This document shows, one piece after another, positions 9,494-19,620 of a stretch of DNA of 64,000 nt. The position numbers and the translations under genes are program-made. Source of the DNA: Myroides oncorhynchi (GTDB lineage: Bacteria; Bacteroidota; Bacteroidia; Flavobacteriales; Flavobacteriaceae); assembly GCF_020905415.1 (NCBI RefSeq), contig NZ_JAJJMP010000001.1, positions 773,501 through 837,500 on the forward strand, written 5' to 3'. Below the pieces are notes generated by a model. That model was not told where the DNA came from. It made no database searches and saw only the letters and a program-made list of their open reading frames with translations. Each line of letters opens with the position of its first letter. The first letter of the stretch is position 1.

Positions 9494-10606
9494 TTACTTT
9501 ATTGGAGTTACTTTCAAATTATTTAACCTAACTTCTCCGTACTTAGGTTCCTCTAGCGTGCTATTACTTATTCTTTTCTTTACAGGCTGAGGCAATAGAC
9601 CAAAGAATTCTCCTTCATAATTAAGACCTAGTTTTCCATCTTTAGATTTGAAACCATACTTAATCTTACCTGGTTTTTTACTTGGACCATCAAAAGGAGC
9701 TTGCCATTCTACCCAATTCTTATCAAATCTAGAAACTCCATAACTTAAAACTACAGTTTCTTCTAGCACAGCAATCCCCCCAATAAATACCACATCTGAA
9801 GGATTAACTTCACTTGGCAAAACGAAAACCTCTTTATTGTTAGGAGTAAATACGGCAAATTGATAAGTACATAGAGCAGTCTGATCATCAAAAGCATGAA
9901 GATTATAAAGTAAATAAGTATCTCCTTTCTCGGTTTTATAAAAATATGGTTGCTGCTGATTTTCCTCTTTTACATCCACATATAAGAATACTTTATCTAC
10001 ACCATACTTTTTACCATTGACTGTGAAAGCCTGATTGTCTTTAATTTCTTTAGGTTTTACAGTGATGATAATTTCTTCGCTATTAAAACAACCTTCTTTA
10101 AATGCAAAAAACTTAAATGTACCTGGAACATTGCTACTCCATTTATTTCCACTTAGTAATCCATTATCAATAGCCTCAATATAGTAACCTGAAATGCTTT
10201 TTCCTCCTAAAGAAACTTTAAACTCAACCTCTTCTCTAACTGTAATATCTATACTAGTCACTGCTAGTTCTAACTTTTGAGATACAACATCTCCCACCAT
10301 GATAGCTGTAGGTGTACTATTCATATACCCTACTTTTTTAGCAACAATATTATATATACCGCGCTTGTCAAATTTATGCTCTTTGGTAATTTTTGTTTCA
10401 TCAACATAAAAATCAACATCAGAAACTTCTTTACTTTCCCTATCTACAGCCTTAAGTGATACTGAACTACCTACACTTATTGCATTCTTAGGAATTATCA
10501 CAAACAATTCTTTTTGTATTGTGTCATCTGGTGTATTGTCCTCACTACAAGAAAATGCAGAAAGAACTAATAAAAACCCAGAAAAAAACAATAATAATTT
10601 TTTCAT
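9494..10606 (-). CDS. Lipoprotein paralogue 3 with Ig-like repeats
   Basis: 370 residues. The lipobox FSCSEDNT is near residue 20. Domain order matches the two downstream copies: repeat 1 with GIYNIVAKKVGYMNS, repeat 2 with ISGYYIEAIDNGLLSGNKW, then FTVNGKKYGVDKVFL and VLPSEVNPSDVVFIGGIAVL. It is the first gene of the minus-strand set, and the 249-bp gap 10607-10855 upstream would hold its promoter and that of the divergent hydroxylase; I see no other feature there. Unequal crossing-over between copies could change their number. Confidence 0.8.
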   Translation of the reverse strand: MKKLLLFFSGFLLVLSAFSCSEDNTPDDTIQKELFVIIPKNAISVGSSVSLKAVDRESKEVSDVDFYVDETKITKEHKFDKRGIYNIVAKKVGYMNSTPTAIMVGDVVSQKLELAVTSIDITVREEVEFKVSLGGKSISGYYIEAIDNGLLSGNKWSSNVPGTFKFFAFKEGCFNSEEIIITVKPKEIKDNQAFTVNGKKYGVDKVFLYVDVKEENQQQPYFYKTEKGDTYLLYNLHAFDDQTALCTYQFAVFTPNNKEVFVLPSEVNPSDVVFIGGIAVLEETVVLSYGVSRFDKNWVEWQAPFDGPSKKPGKIKYGFKSKDGKLGLNYEGEFFGLLPQPVKKRISNSTLEEPKYGEVRLNNLKVTPIK

Positions 10607-10855
10607 AATTTTATATTTATATTGGTTAATTAGTGATTACTAAATAACAATATCATTCAAAACCTATCAAATCTATTACTAAACCTATTCAAACAAATTT
10701 TATTTACTTTAACACTATTCAAATAGCTAGGATATCATGTTATGACTTACTATCTTAAAAAAACAAAATCAACAGCTTAGACTTGATATTAATTCTAAGC
10801 TTAATTGATTCATTGTTTTTATTATATTTACATCAAACAATAACAAATTTCATTT

Positions 10856-12607
10856 ATGAAAACACAAGAATATGAAAGTAACGACTTGATCGAAAGATTA
10901 CCACAGCATTTGAAACAATTTATCAAGCCGCAGAGCTATCAAGACTATACACCTATCAATCAAGCTGTATGGAGATATGTAATGCGTAAAAATGTTGATT
11001 ATCTATCTAAAGTCGCTCACGAATCATATCTTGAAGGTCTAGCTAAAACAGGTATTTCTATAGAAAGTATCCCAAGTATGTATGGGATGAATAGAATATT
11101 AAAAGAAATAGGCTGGACTGCTGTAGCAGTAGATGGCTTTATACCACCTAATGCCTTTATGGAGTTTCAGGCTTATAAAGTACTTGTTATTGCATCAGAT
11201 ATTAGACAATTAGAAAATATAGAATACACACCCGCACCAGATATTATACACGAGGGAGCAGGGCACGCACCTATTATCGCTAATCCAGAGTATGCTGAAT
11301 ACTTAAGACGATTTGGCGAGATAGGGTGTAAAGCTATTTCTTCAGGTAGAGATTATGAAATATATGAAGCTATCCGACTACTGTCTATTCTTAAAGAGGC
11401 TGAGGGTGTAGATTCTGACCAAATCAAAAAAGCAGAAGAGCAAGTAGATTATCTACAGAATCTAACAGAAGAACCTTCTGAAATGGCGTTAATACGCAAT
11501 CTTCACTGGTGGACTGTTGAGTATGGTCTAATAGGAACTCCTGAAGCCCCAAAGATATATGGAGCAGGATTGTTATCTTCTATTGGAGAGAGTGCTTGGT
11601 GTATGACTGACAATGTAAAGAAACTTCCTTATAGCATAGAGGCAGCTTTTCAAGGTTTTGATATTACTAAACCTCAACCTCAGCTATATGTAACACCTGA
11701 CTTTGCTTACCTAAGTGAAGTCCTAGAAGAGTTCGCAAATAAGATGGCTTTAAGAAAAGGAGGTTTAATGGGAATAAACAAACTGATTGATTCTAAAGCT
11801 TTAGGTACGATAGAACTGAATACAGGGTTGCAAATATCAGGTGTATTCACACGTGCTATCGAACACGAAGGCAAACCTGCCTATGTACAGACTATTGGTA
11901 AAACAGCTCTATCTTATAGAGAAAAAGAACTAGTAGGACATGGTACAGATACACATCCTCATGGATTTGGTACTGCATTAGGTCGCCTAAAAGGAATCAA
12001 CTTAGCTATCGAAGATATGAGTCCTAGAGACTTAAAAGCTTATAATCTATATGAAGGAAAACCTGTAACCTTAGAGTTTGAAGGCGGTATCACTGTGTCA
12101 GGAACAAATATCACTGGAATTAGAAATATACAGGGTAAGATTATTCTGATTAGTTTCAGCGACTGTACAGTAAAGCATTATGATGAAGTATTGTTCCAAC
12201 CTGAATGGGGAACTTATGATATGGCCGTAGGAGCTAATGTTATCTCTGCGTTCTCAGGACCTGCAGATTACAACAGTTTTGATTTAATTAATCACGTTCC
12301 TTCTAGCCAAACAATAAAGGCAAAGAGAGACGAAAAGAAGATAAAGCTTGAGAACTTATATCAAGAAGTTAGAGCAATGAGAGAAGAGAATAAAGCTGCT
12401 AATCTAGACCTTATTTTAGATACTATAAAGGAAGATTACGCTACAGATTGGTTGTTGACAGTAGAAATACTAGAACTAGCTAAAAAAGCTTCTAATACAC
12501 CATTAGCTGAAAAAGCAATGAGCCACCTAACATCTGTTCAAAGTAACAGACCTGAGGTAGCTCATTTAATCAAAGACGGTATTGAGATAATCAATAAAAG
12601 CTTATAA
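10856..12607 (+). CDS. Aromatic amino acid hydroxylase with C-terminal extension
   Basis: Residues about 1-300 form the pterin-dependent hydroxylase domain. HEGAGHAP gives the two iron His (132, 137) and WWTVEYGL the iron Glu (222); AYGAGLLSS of the family appears as IYGAGLLSSIGE. The motif HEGAGH replaces the HELLGH/HELFGH of animal and proteobacterial enzymes. The C-terminal 280 residues have no counterpart in the 260-300-residue bacterial PhhA; they include a LEFEGGITVSGT beta region and a Lys/Glu-rich helical segment (about 505-560). Phenylalanine to tyrosine is the likely reaction, but tyrosine or tryptophan cannot be excluded. The last codons overlap the convergent DUF4230 gene by 6 bp. 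Confidence 0.9.
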   Translation: MKTQEYESNDLIERLPQHLKQFIKPQSYQDYTPINQAVWRYVMRKNVDYLSKVAHESYLEGLAKTGISIESIPSMYGMNRILKEIGWTAVAVDGFIPPNAFMEFQAYKVLVIASDIRQLENIEYTPAPDIIHEGAGHAPIIANPEYAEYLRRFGEIGCKAISSGRDYEIYEAIRLLSILKEAEGVDSDQIKKAEEQVDYLQNLTEEPSEMALIRNLHWWTVEYGLIGTPEAPKIYGAGLLSSIGESAWCMTDNVKKLPYSIEAAFQGFDITKPQPQLYVTPDFAYLSEVLEEFANKMALRKGGLMGINKLIDSKALGTIELNTGLQISGVFTRAIEHEGKPAYVQTIGKTALSYREKELVGHGTDTHPHGFGTALGRLKGINLAIEDMSPRDLKAYNLYEGKPVTLEFEGGITVSGTNITGIRNIQGKIILISFSDCTVKHYDEVLFQPEWGTYDMAVGANVISAFSGPADYNSFDLINHVPSSQTIKAKRDEKKIKLENLYQEVRAMREENKAANLDLILDTIKEDYATDWLLTVEILELAKKASNTPLAEKAMSHLTSVQSNRPEVAHLIKDGIEIINKSL

Positions 12608-13234
12608 AGCCATATCGAAGACCAAGTCTTTGTCTTGTTGTATCACATTACCTTGATACTCTAGTTTCCAACCTAAAGTTTGGGTAACTATTAATATTTT
12701 AGAAAGTTCGCTTATAAGTCGATTCTCTGCATTCGATTTTAAAGTGGACTTTTCTATTTTATCTTCCAAGTCTTTCTTAACCTTAGCGTTAATTTTATTA
12801 TAATCATCCCCTTTAAAAGGATTAAACTTACTCTGCTCGACATCGAGTATTTGGTAATCAGGATATATCTGTACTTCTGCTTCAGGTATGTATAATAACT
12901 GAACTACCTTATTCTTCTCATCTATCTGATATTTCAGTTGACTCAAATCATAAGACACTGTCGCTTTAGCATTGACGATTACAACAGCCTTCTTATCAAA
13001 AGAAACCAAGTTCATCAGATACTTCTGCTGATCTTTATAAGTCATCACTTGAGAGAAAGTAGCCTCTGTCACCACTAATTTGCTCACATTCTTTAACTGC
13101 TCTTGGATCAGGGCAGTGTTATATTGCATATCATCACTCTTTCCTTTCACTAGGTAGTTATACACTACTACTCCTGAAAACATAAAAAAGAGCACTACAA
13201 ATATTCCGAAAACTACACGTAACAACTTTCTCAT
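12602..13234 (-). CDS. DUF4230 protein, membrane-anchored
   Basis: 210 residues. One N-terminal membrane helix (about 5-28) is followed by a DUF4230 domain with the typical TEATFSQVMTYKDQ and KAVVIVNAKATVSYDLSQL strands. These proteins are predicted to face the periplasm; no function is established. It follows the GSCFA gene after 2 bp, so both are probably one transcript. Its 3' end overlaps the convergent hydroxylase gene by 6 bp and no terminator is visible between them. Confidence 0.85.
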   Translation of the reverse strand: MRKLLRVVFGIFVVLFFMFSGVVVYNYLVKGKSDDMQYNTALIQEQLKNVSKLVVTEATFSQVMTYKDQQKYLMNLVSFDKKAVVIVNAKATVSYDLSQLKYQIDEKNKVVQLLYIPEAEVQIYPDYQILDVEQSKFNPFKGDDYNKINAKVKKDLEDKIEKSTLKSNAENRLISELSKILIVTQTLGWKLEYQGNVIQQDKDLVFDMAL

Positions 13235-13236
13235 AA

Positions 13237-14193
13237 TTATCTAAAACTCATAAATGGATATTTCTCTAACAAGTAATCTATTTTCTCTACTAATGTATCT
13301 AAGAATGCTAAGTGCTGTTCTGCCGTAGGGTTAAATGGTCTGTGATTTAGACCTTTCTGTACATCATCTACCTTTTGCATTATCGGATACATATCTGGAT
13401 GAATCCAAATAGTATTAAAACGCTCCCATACATAATCTATTGCTAGTTCATTAGGGTGCAGCATATCTGCTTTATAAAAGCGATAATCTCTCAGTTCATC
13501 CATCACGATCTCATAAGACGGAAAGTAACTTACAGTTCCCTCATTCTGCTGATCTAACACATCGTGAAGTGCAGCAAACAGGACAGATTTACTTCTCTGA
13601 TTCTCTATGATACCATCTTTAAAATGTCTCACAGGAGAGACTGTAAAGACTATTTGTATCATAGGGTTGATTGTCTTTACTAATTTAATAATATTAGATA
13701 GACTAGCATATACTTCATCATAAGAAAGTAATCTCTTCTTAAAGTTACTCTGAGCTACTTTATGACAATTAGCAACTACCATGCCTGACTCTATATGCTC
13801 ATACACCCAAGCCGTCCCAAGTGTAATATATAAGAATGTACTCTCTCTTAGAGCAGTCTGCAAGTCAAACAGCTTTACATTTAGTTTCGTCACAATATCC
13901 TCTTCGTCTAACTCATTCAAATCCGAATGGGCAATAAAGCTACTCCATACTTCATTATGACAAAACACATCTTCACTTGTGAACTCGTGTCCATTAACAG
14001 CATATTCTATCACACGCTCTATCGCGATCGGGTGAAACAGAATACCGAATGGATTCACCACACTCTGGAACTGAAAGTTCTTAAGCTTATCACTTATATT
14101 AACAGCAAAACAAGATCCTATAGACAAGATCTTATCGTCATACTTAATTCTATCTTTTGCCTCTTTTATGGGCACGACTGTACTAAACTTCAT
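13237..14193 (-). CDS. GSCFA domain protein
   Basis: 318 residues with the eponymous ILSIGSCFAVNI near residue 25, which marks an SGNH-hydrolase-like fold, plus TLGTAWVYEH, FTVSPVRHFKDG and a late DMLHPNELAIDYVW block with the possible catalytic Asp/His. Members are thought to be esterases or acyl-transferases, but substrates are unknown. A copy of the inverted-repeat element (14212-14361) sits directly before its start, so that element may supply or replace its promoter. DUF4230 follows 2 bp downstream. Confidence 0.88.
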   Translation of the reverse strand: MKFSTVVPIKEAKDRIKYDDKILSIGSCFAVNISDKLKNFQFQSVVNPFGILFHPIAIERVIEYAVNGHEFTSEDVFCHNEVWSSFIAHSDLNELDEEDIVTKLNVKLFDLQTALRESTFLYITLGTAWVYEHIESGMVVANCHKVAQSNFKKRLLSYDEVYASLSNIIKLVKTINPMIQIVFTVSPVRHFKDGIIENQRSKSVLFAALHDVLDQQNEGTVSYFPSYEIVMDELRDYRFYKADMLHPNELAIDYVWERFNTIWIHPDMYPIMQKVDDVQKGLNHRPFNPTAEQHLAFLDTLVEKIDYLLEKYPFMSFR

Positions 14194-14211
14194 ATCCTAT
14201 TATCTCTTGAA

Positions 14212-14361
14212 CCTTAAATCCACAACTACCATTTACTGCGAATTAATTCTACTTCACATAGCTTCAATTAGCTCTAAAACCACACTGTAGTGTGCTTTAA
14301 TCAAATTTTACTCTGTTTAGTATAATTTATTCTCGTTTAAACGTTTTCTGCGTATTTAAGG
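14212..14361 (-). mobile_element. MITE-like element, copy A (downstream of alaS)
   Basis: A 150-bp non-coding element bounded by CCTTAAAT (14212) and ATTTAAGG (ending 14361). Read on the minus strand, it matches the copy at 55834-55969 over most of its length, with roughly ten differences in the best 80 bp by eye. Both contain a central CACACT-NN-AGTGTG palindrome and the segment AGTAGAATTAATTCG. Flanks TTGAA and TTGTA could be an imperfect 5-bp target duplication. It lies between the alaS terminator and the GSCFA gene. Confidence 0.8.
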
Positions 14362-14367
14362 TTGTAT

Positions 14368-14399
14368 AAAAAAAGATTCTCTACTGAGAATCTTTTTTA
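14368..14399 (-). terminator. Terminator of alaS
   Basis: AAAAAAGATTCTC and GAGAATCTTTTTT form a perfect hairpin with a 4-nt loop, 10 bp beyond the alaS stop, immediately before the inverted-repeat element. Confidence 0.9.
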
Positions 14400-14408
14400 T
14401 GTATATCA

Positions 14409-17036
14409 CTATTTTAAGTAATCTTTAGCGTGTGCTATAGCTTCTGCCATACCTGCTGGGTTTTTACCTCCTGCTGTAGCGAAGAACGCTTGTCCTCCAC
14501 CTCCACCTTGGATATATTTACCTAACTCGCGTACGATAGTACCAGCATTAAGTCCTTTGCTTTCTACTACATCTTTAGATACATAGCAAGTCAACATCGG
14601 TTTGTCATTTGCCACACTTCCGAATAATACATATAAGTTAGAAAATTCATTCCCTAACTCATACGCTAAATCTTTAGCGCCTGAAGCATCTAAATCAACT
14701 TCTACAGCTAAGAAAGAGATACCATTCACTTCTTGGACTTGACCTTTAAGGTCGCCTTTTAAGTTCTTTGCTTTTTCTTTTAATAACTGCTCTATTTGTT
14801 TTTTAAGCTTAGTATTTTCATCTTGAAGAGTTCCTACAGCTTTTAAAGTATCTTGTGGATTCTTTAATACCATCTTAATCTCTTTTAACAAGATCTCTTG
14901 CTCAGTATAGAACTGACGAGCTCCTTTATTAGTAATCGCCTCAATACGACGGATACCAGCTGCTACAGCTCCTTCACTTACTATTTTAAACTGCCAGATA
15001 TCACTAGTATTTGTTACATGGGTTCCTCCACATAGTTCCATACTCTCACCAAACTTAATAGCACGTACTTCATCACCGTATTTCTCACCAAATAAAGCCA
15101 TAGCTCCTTCTGCGATAGCCTGAGCCATCGGAATACTTCTGCGTTCTACTAAAGGCAAGTGATCGTGGATTCTATCATTAACGAAAGCCTCTACTTGTGC
15201 TAGCTCTTCCTCAGTCACTTTAGCAAAGTGAGAGAAGTCAAAACGCAAGTGCGTAGGTGATACTAGCGAACCTTTTTGCTCTACGTGTGTACCTAATATA
15301 GTACGCAACGCTTGGTGTAATAAATGCGTTGCAGAGTGGTTAGCCATTGATTGTTTACGTGCATCTACGTCTACCTTTGCTACTAATGATGCTTCTACAT
15401 TAGCAGGAAGCTCTCTAACGATATGTAAGATTAAGTTATTCTCTTTCTTTGTATCGATAACTTCGATAGTTTCATTAGCAGATACCAACACTCCGTTATC
15501 TCCTACTTGACCTCCTCCTTCAGGATAGAATGGAGTAGCATCTAATACGATTTGGAATAACTTACCATCTTTTTTACTATCTATTTTTCTAAAACGTGTA
15601 ATCTTTACTTCATTCTCTAATTGATCATATCCTACGAATTGTTCTACGTTACCTGGTATTAATACACTCCAGTCGTCTGTAGATACCTCTGATGCTGCAC
15701 GAGAACGAGTTTTTTGTTCTAACATCGCAGCGTCAAATCCAGCCTCATCTAACTCAAATCCTCTTTCTCTTAAGATAAGAGCAGTTAAGTCAATAGGGAA
15801 TCCGAATGTATCGTATAGTTCAAAAGCTTTCACTCCTGAAACTACTTTACCTTCTGTTTGAGCGATTACATTATCTAATAAGTGTAAGCCTTGATCTAAC
15901 GTTCTTAAGAAAGATGCCTCTTCTTCTCTAATTACGTTCTTTACTAAGTCTTTTTGACTAGTGATTTCTGGGAAGAACTCACCCATCTGAGCGCTTAATA
16001 CATCTACTAACTGATAGATAAACGGTTCTTTCTTATCTAAGAAAGTAAATGCATAACGAATAGCACGACGTAAAATACGGCGGATAACATATCCTGCACC
16101 TCCATTAGAAGGCAACTGTCCGTCAGCAATAGCAAATGCTACAGCTCTAACGTGGTCAACAATTACACGGATAGCGATATTTATCTTCTCTTCTTCTTCA
16201 TCCTTAGCCTTCATCGTGTATTTACCACCTGTCAGCTCAGATACTTTAGCGATAAGCGGAGAGAATACATCTGTATCATAGTTAGACTGTACACCTTGAA
16301 GCACCATACATAGACGTTCAAATCCCATACCTGTATCTACGTGTTGAGCAGGAAGTTTCTCTAATGAACCATCCGCTTTACGGTTAAATTCCATAAATAC
16401 GTTGTTCCATATCTCTACTACCTGTGGGTGATCACCATTCACTAGTTCATGACCAGGAATAAGTGCTTTCTCATCAGCATTACGGATATCTACGTGTATC
16501 TCAGTACAAGGTCCACAAGGTCCTTGATCTCCCATTTCCCAGAAGTTGTCTTTCTTATTACCCATAAGGATACGATCCTTACCGATTAGACCACTCCAGA
16601 TATCATAAGCTTCTTGGTCGAAAGGGACATTCTCTTCCTCACTACCTTCAAATACAGTAACGTACAAAATATCTTTAGGAATCTTATAAACTTCAGTTAA
16701 CAACTCCCAAGCCCAATTAATCGCTTTCTCTTTAAAGTAATCTCCAAAACTCCAGTTCCCAAGCATCTCAAACATCGTATGATGATAAGTATCAATACCT
16801 ACCTCTTCTAAGTCATTGTGTTTACCTGATACTCGAAGGCACTTCTGTGTATCAGTGATACGGTTACTTTTAGGCTTGGCGTTTCCTAAGAAATATTCTT
16901 TAAACTGGGCCATCCCAGAGTTATTAAACATTAATGTTGGATCGTCTTTTAGAACGATCGGCGCAGAAGGCACTATCATGTGACCTCTCTCTTCAAAAAA
17001 GCTTAAAAACTTCTGACGAATTTCTTGTGATTTCAT
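14409..17036 (-). CDS. alaS: Alanyl-tRNA synthetase
   Basis: 875 residues, the normal full length. The N-terminal class II catalytic core begins [23 protein letters not shown] and has [32 protein letters not shown] is motif 2-like. The editing domain carries [11 protein letters not shown] and CGGTHV, whose His and Cys bind the zinc used in clearing Ser/Gly-tRNA(Ala). The C-terminal oligomerisation part ends [19 protein letters not shown]. It attaches alanine to tRNA(Ala) in the cytoplasm. Divergent from the M23 peptidase gene across 223 bp. Confidence 0.98.
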   Translation of the reverse strand: MKSQEIRQKFLSFFEERGHMIVPSAPIVLKDDPTLMFNNSGMAQFKEYFLGNAKPKSNRITDTQKCLRVSGKHNDLEEVGIDTYHHTMFEMLGNWSFGDYFKEKAINWAWELLTEVYKIPKDILYVTVFEGSEEENVPFDQEAYDIWSGLIGKDRILMGNKKDNFWEMGDQGPCGPCTEIHVDIRNADEKALIPGHELVNGDHPQVVEIWNNVFMEFNRKADGSLEKLPAQHVDTGMGFERLCMVLQGVQSNYDTDVFSPLIAKVSELTGGKYTMKAKDEEEEKINIAIRVIVDHVRAVAFAIADGQLPSNGGAGYVIRRILRRAIRYAFTFLDKKEPFIYQLVDVLSAQMGEFFPEITSQKDLVKNVIREEEASFLRTLDQGLHLLDNVIAQTEGKVVSGVKAFELYDTFGFPIDLTALILRERGFELDEAGFDAAMLEQKTRSRAASEVSTDDWSVLIPGNVEQFVGYDQLENEVKITRFRKIDSKKDGKLFQIVLDATPFYPEGGGQVGDNGVLVSANETIEVIDTKKENNLILHIVRELPANVEASLVAKVDVDARKQSMANHSATHLLHQALRTILGTHVEQKGSLVSPTHLRFDFSHFAKVTEEELAQVEAFVNDRIHDHLPLVERRSIPMAQAIAEGAMALFGEKYGDEVRAIKFGESMELCGGTHVTNTSDIWQFKIVSEGAVAAGIRRIEAITNKGARQFYTEQEILLKEIKMVLKNPQDTLKAVGTLQDENTKLKKQIEQLLKEKAKNLKGDLKGQVQEVNGISFLAVEVDLDASGAKDLAYELGNEFSNLYVLFGSVANDKPMLTCYVSKDVVESKGLNAGTIVRELGKYIQGGGGGQAFFATAGGKNPAGMAEAIAHAKDYLK

Positions 17037-17180
17037 ATCCTTTGGAAACTAAATTATTCTTTTATATTCTTATTATTAAGTTAGTCGCTTACTTGTTAAA
17101 CATATTATAAATTAACGAATAACTATACTTTATTTTATTCTCTTTGACACTTAAATTACTGATATAACGAAAACATTTTT

Positions 17181-17188
17181 TAAATTTG
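17181..17188 (+). promoter_or_regulatory. Possible -7 promoter element TAAATTTG
   Basis: The octamer fits the flavobacterial -7 consensus TAnnTTTG and lies 72 bp before the M23 peptidase gene. A clear -33 TTG at the usual distance is missing, so support is weak. A small hairpin CCTTC-TAA-GAAGG (17208-17220) follows in the leader. Confidence 0.35.
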
Positions 17189-17259
17189 TTATCTAACCAA
17201 CTTCATCCCTTCTAAGAAGGTTCAAAAAGATAGTGCAAAAATAGTGGTTTTTTTAAAAT

Positions 17260-18237
17260 ATGGCTAAGGTAAAATATTATTACGACCCTGAAAAATTAGC
17301 GTTTCTAAAAATACGTCCTAAAAAGTTTAAACAACTAGGAAATATACTCCTATTTATCATTACTGCGGCTATTTTTGGTGTAATGGGATTGATTTTTTTA
17401 ATTAACAGTGATATCCTCCAAACTCCTAAAGAAAAGAAGCAAGCAAGAGAAATAGCTGAGTTCAAAACGAATTATACTCTTCTAAACAAGAAGCTTGATC
17501 TTATCGCAGAAGTTTTAGATGAATTAGAAGTTCGAGATAATGATATTTACAGAGCCTATTTTAATACAGCTCCTATTCCAGACGAACAACGCAAATCAGG
17601 CCTTGGAGGGATTAATCGATATCGCACATTTATTGGATTAAATAATGAACGACTATTAACGGAAACAAATGTCAAGATGGACCAACTACTAAAGCAAGTA
17701 GCTATTCAATCGCAGTCACTAGACGATATCATCGCTCTAGCTAAGAAAAAAGAAGAGTTTCTATCATCTATTCCAGCAATACAACCAGTCAAAAATGAAG
17801 ACTTAAAGAGAATGGCATCAGGATATGGTTACCGAAGCGATCCTTTTACGAAAATTAAGAAATTTCACTCTGGTATGGACTTCTCTGCTGAAGTAGGAAC
17901 TCCTATTTATGCTACAGGTAATGGTAAAGTGATACGTGCTAATAATGAATTATCAGGATATGGAAATCTTATCGAGGTCGATCATGGATATGGATATCTC
18001 ACTCGATACGCTCACTTAAGTAAATATCAGGCTAAGGCTGGACAATTAGTTAAACGAGGTGATATCATTGGTTATGTTGGTAGTACAGGACGAAGTTCTG
18101 GTCCACACTTACACTATGAGGTACACTACCAAGGGAACGTAGTCAATCCACTGAACTACTACTATGGAGAAATCTCTGCTAAAGAATTTGAACTTCTATC
18201 TCAAGAAGCTAACCAAGAAAATCAATCACTTGACTAA
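17260..18237 (+). CDS. M23 family metallopeptidase
   Basis: 325 residues: one membrane helix (about 28-50), a helical coiled region (60-170), then a LytM/M23 domain. HSGMDFSAEVGTPIYA gives the HxxxD zinc ligands and GPHLHYEVHYQG the HxH. It should cleave peptidoglycan cross-links in the periplasm while anchored in the inner membrane; the active motif is complete, unlike the degenerate EnvC type. Its stop overlaps the MerR start (ATGG at 18237), so the two are translationally coupled. The same order M23-MerR-LemA-TPM-TPM is, to my knowledge, common in flavobacteria. Confidence 0.93.
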   Translation: MAKVKYYYDPEKLAFLKIRPKKFKQLGNILLFIITAAIFGVMGLIFLINSDILQTPKEKKQAREIAEFKTNYTLLNKKLDLIAEVLDELEVRDNDIYRAYFNTAPIPDEQRKSGLGGINRYRTFIGLNNERLLTETNVKMDQLLKQVAIQSQSLDDIIALAKKKEEFLSSIPAIQPVKNEDLKRMASGYGYRSDPFTKIKKFHSGMDFSAEVGTPIYATGNGKVIRANNELSGYGNLIEVDHGYGYLTRYAHLSKYQAKAGQLVKRGDIIGYVGSTGRSSGPHLHYEVHYQGNVVNPLNYYYGEISAKEFELLSQEANQENQSLD

Positions 18238-18566
18238 TGGAATTAAACTTACCTGATAAAAGATACTATAGTATTGGTGAACTAGCAAAAGCATTTGACG
18301 TAAATACTTCTTTATTGCGATTCTGGGAAAAAGAATTTGATATTATAAAACCTAGAAAAAACGCTAAGGGAAATCGTATGTTCACTCCTCAAGATGTGCA
18401 AAATTTACAACTTATCTATCACCTTGTTAAAGAGAGAGGTTTCACATTAGAGGGTGCAAAAGAACACATGAAAAAAAATGCTAAAGATATTATGGATAAC
18501 TTTGAGATTATACAAAAGTTAGAAGGAATCAAAACTGCTCTACTAAATATTAAAAATGAACTCTAA
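18237..18566 (+). CDS. MerR family transcriptional regulator
   Basis: 109 residues. The winged-helix MerR DNA-binding domain spans about 8-75 (YYSIGELAKAFDVNTSLLRFWEKEFDIIKPRKNAKGNR then FTPQDVQNLQLIYHLVKERGFTLEGAKEHM). The short C-terminal helix has no effector-binding domain and no Cys cluster, so it is not a metal sensor of the classical kind. It overlaps the M23 gene by one base and precedes lemA by 11 bp, and could regulate this envelope operon. Confidence 0.9.
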   Translation: MELNLPDKRYYSIGELAKAFDVNTSLLRFWEKEFDIIKPRKNAKGNRMFTPQDVQNLQLIYHLVKERGFTLEGAKEHMKKNAKDIMDNFEIIQKLEGIKTALLNIKNEL

Positions 18567-18577
18567 ATAAAAAAGAA

Positions 18578-19162
18578 ATGAAAAAAGCGTTACCTATTAT
18601 TATCGTATTAGTTGTCCTAGTTGGTGGATATTTTATGATGTCAATGAACTATAACAACTCTGCATTAGTTTATAAACAAGCTACTGACAAATCTTGGGCT
18701 GATGTACAAGGTGCTTACCAACGTAGAACTGACCTTATTGGTAATTTAGTAAACACTGTAAAAGGTGCTGCTGACTTCGAAAAATCAACACTAGAAGCAG
18801 TAGTTAATGCTCGTGCTAAAGCGACTTCAGTAACTGTAGATCCAACGAATATGACTCCTGAAAAATTACAAGAGTTCCAACAAGCACAATCTGGTGTATC
18901 TAGTGCTTTAGGTCGTTTATTAGTAACTGTAGAGAAGTACCCTGACTTAAAAGCAAATCAAAACTTCTTAAAACTACAAGACGAACTAGCTAGTACTGAA
19001 AACCAAATCTTAACGCAACGTACTCGTTTTAACGATGCTGTAGCTGCATACAATGGTTATGTATTAAAAGTACCTGCTAAATGGTTCTTAAGTGAGTATA
19101 AAGAAAGACCTTTCTTCCAAGCTGAAGCTGGATCAGAGAAAGCTCCTGAAGTAAAATTCTAA
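18578..19162 (+). CDS. lemA: LemA family protein
   Basis: 194 residues with an N-terminal membrane helix (PIIIVLVVLVGGYFMMSM) and the all-helical LemA body. Typical are the N(N)SALVYKQATDKSWADVQGAYQRR start, RTDLIGNLVNTVKGAADFE, and ending ...YNGYVLKVPAKWFLSEYKERPFF. LemA proteins have an outside-facing N-terminus and an unknown role, and they are regularly paired with TPM-domain proteins, as here (12 bp upstream of the first). Confidence 0.95.
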   Translation: MKKALPIIIVLVVLVGGYFMMSMNYNNSALVYKQATDKSWADVQGAYQRRTDLIGNLVNTVKGAADFEKSTLEAVVNARAKATSVTVDPTNMTPEKLQEFQQAQSGVSSALGRLLVTVEKYPDLKANQNFLKLQDELASTENQILTQRTRFNDAVAAYNGYVLKVPAKWFLSEYKERPFFQAEAGSEKAPEVKF

Positions 19163-19173
19163 TCTAATCAACT

Positions 19174-19614
19174 ATGAGCGGGCTAAGAGACTATCTAACC
19201 AAGACAGACGAAGAGGAAATCGTGCTAGCAATAACGCAAGCAGAGAAGAACACTTCTGGAGAAATAAGAGTACACATCGAGACTACATCTAAAAAGCCTC
19301 CATACGAGAGAGCACAAGAGGTATTCTTCGAACTAGGAATAGATAAAACTGCTGCTAGAAATGGTGTGTTATTCTACATCTGTACGACCTCTAAAGCTTT
19401 CGTGATATTAGGAGATCAAGGAATAGATGATAAAGTCAAAGTAGAGAATTTCTGGGAAGGAACAAAAGAACTAGTGATTAACCACTTTAAGCAAGGCTTA
19501 TTTAAACAAGGTCTAATCTATGGTATTCTTAAAGCAGGAAGCCAACTAAAAGTTCATTTCCCCTCTTCTGACGAAAATAAAAACGAATTACCAAACGAAA
19601 TATCTAAAGCATAA
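19174..19614 (+). CDS. TPM domain protein, short form
   Basis: 146 residues without signal peptide. The TPM (YgcG/TLP18.3) fold is seen in EEEIVLAITQAEKNTSGEIRVHIE, ELGIDKTAARNGVLFYIC and VILGDQGIDDKVKVENFW. TPM domains were described as phosphatase-like in plants, but a bacterial activity is not established. It lies between lemA (12 bp) and the longer TPM protein (6 bp), so the three form one expression unit. Confidence 0.9.
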   Translation: MSGLRDYLTKTDEEEIVLAITQAEKNTSGEIRVHIETTSKKPPYERAQEVFFELGIDKTAARNGVLFYICTTSKAFVILGDQGIDDKVKVENFWEGTKELVINHFKQGLFKQGLIYGILKAGSQLKVHFPSSDENKNELPNEISKA

Positions 19615-19620
19615 ACACCA

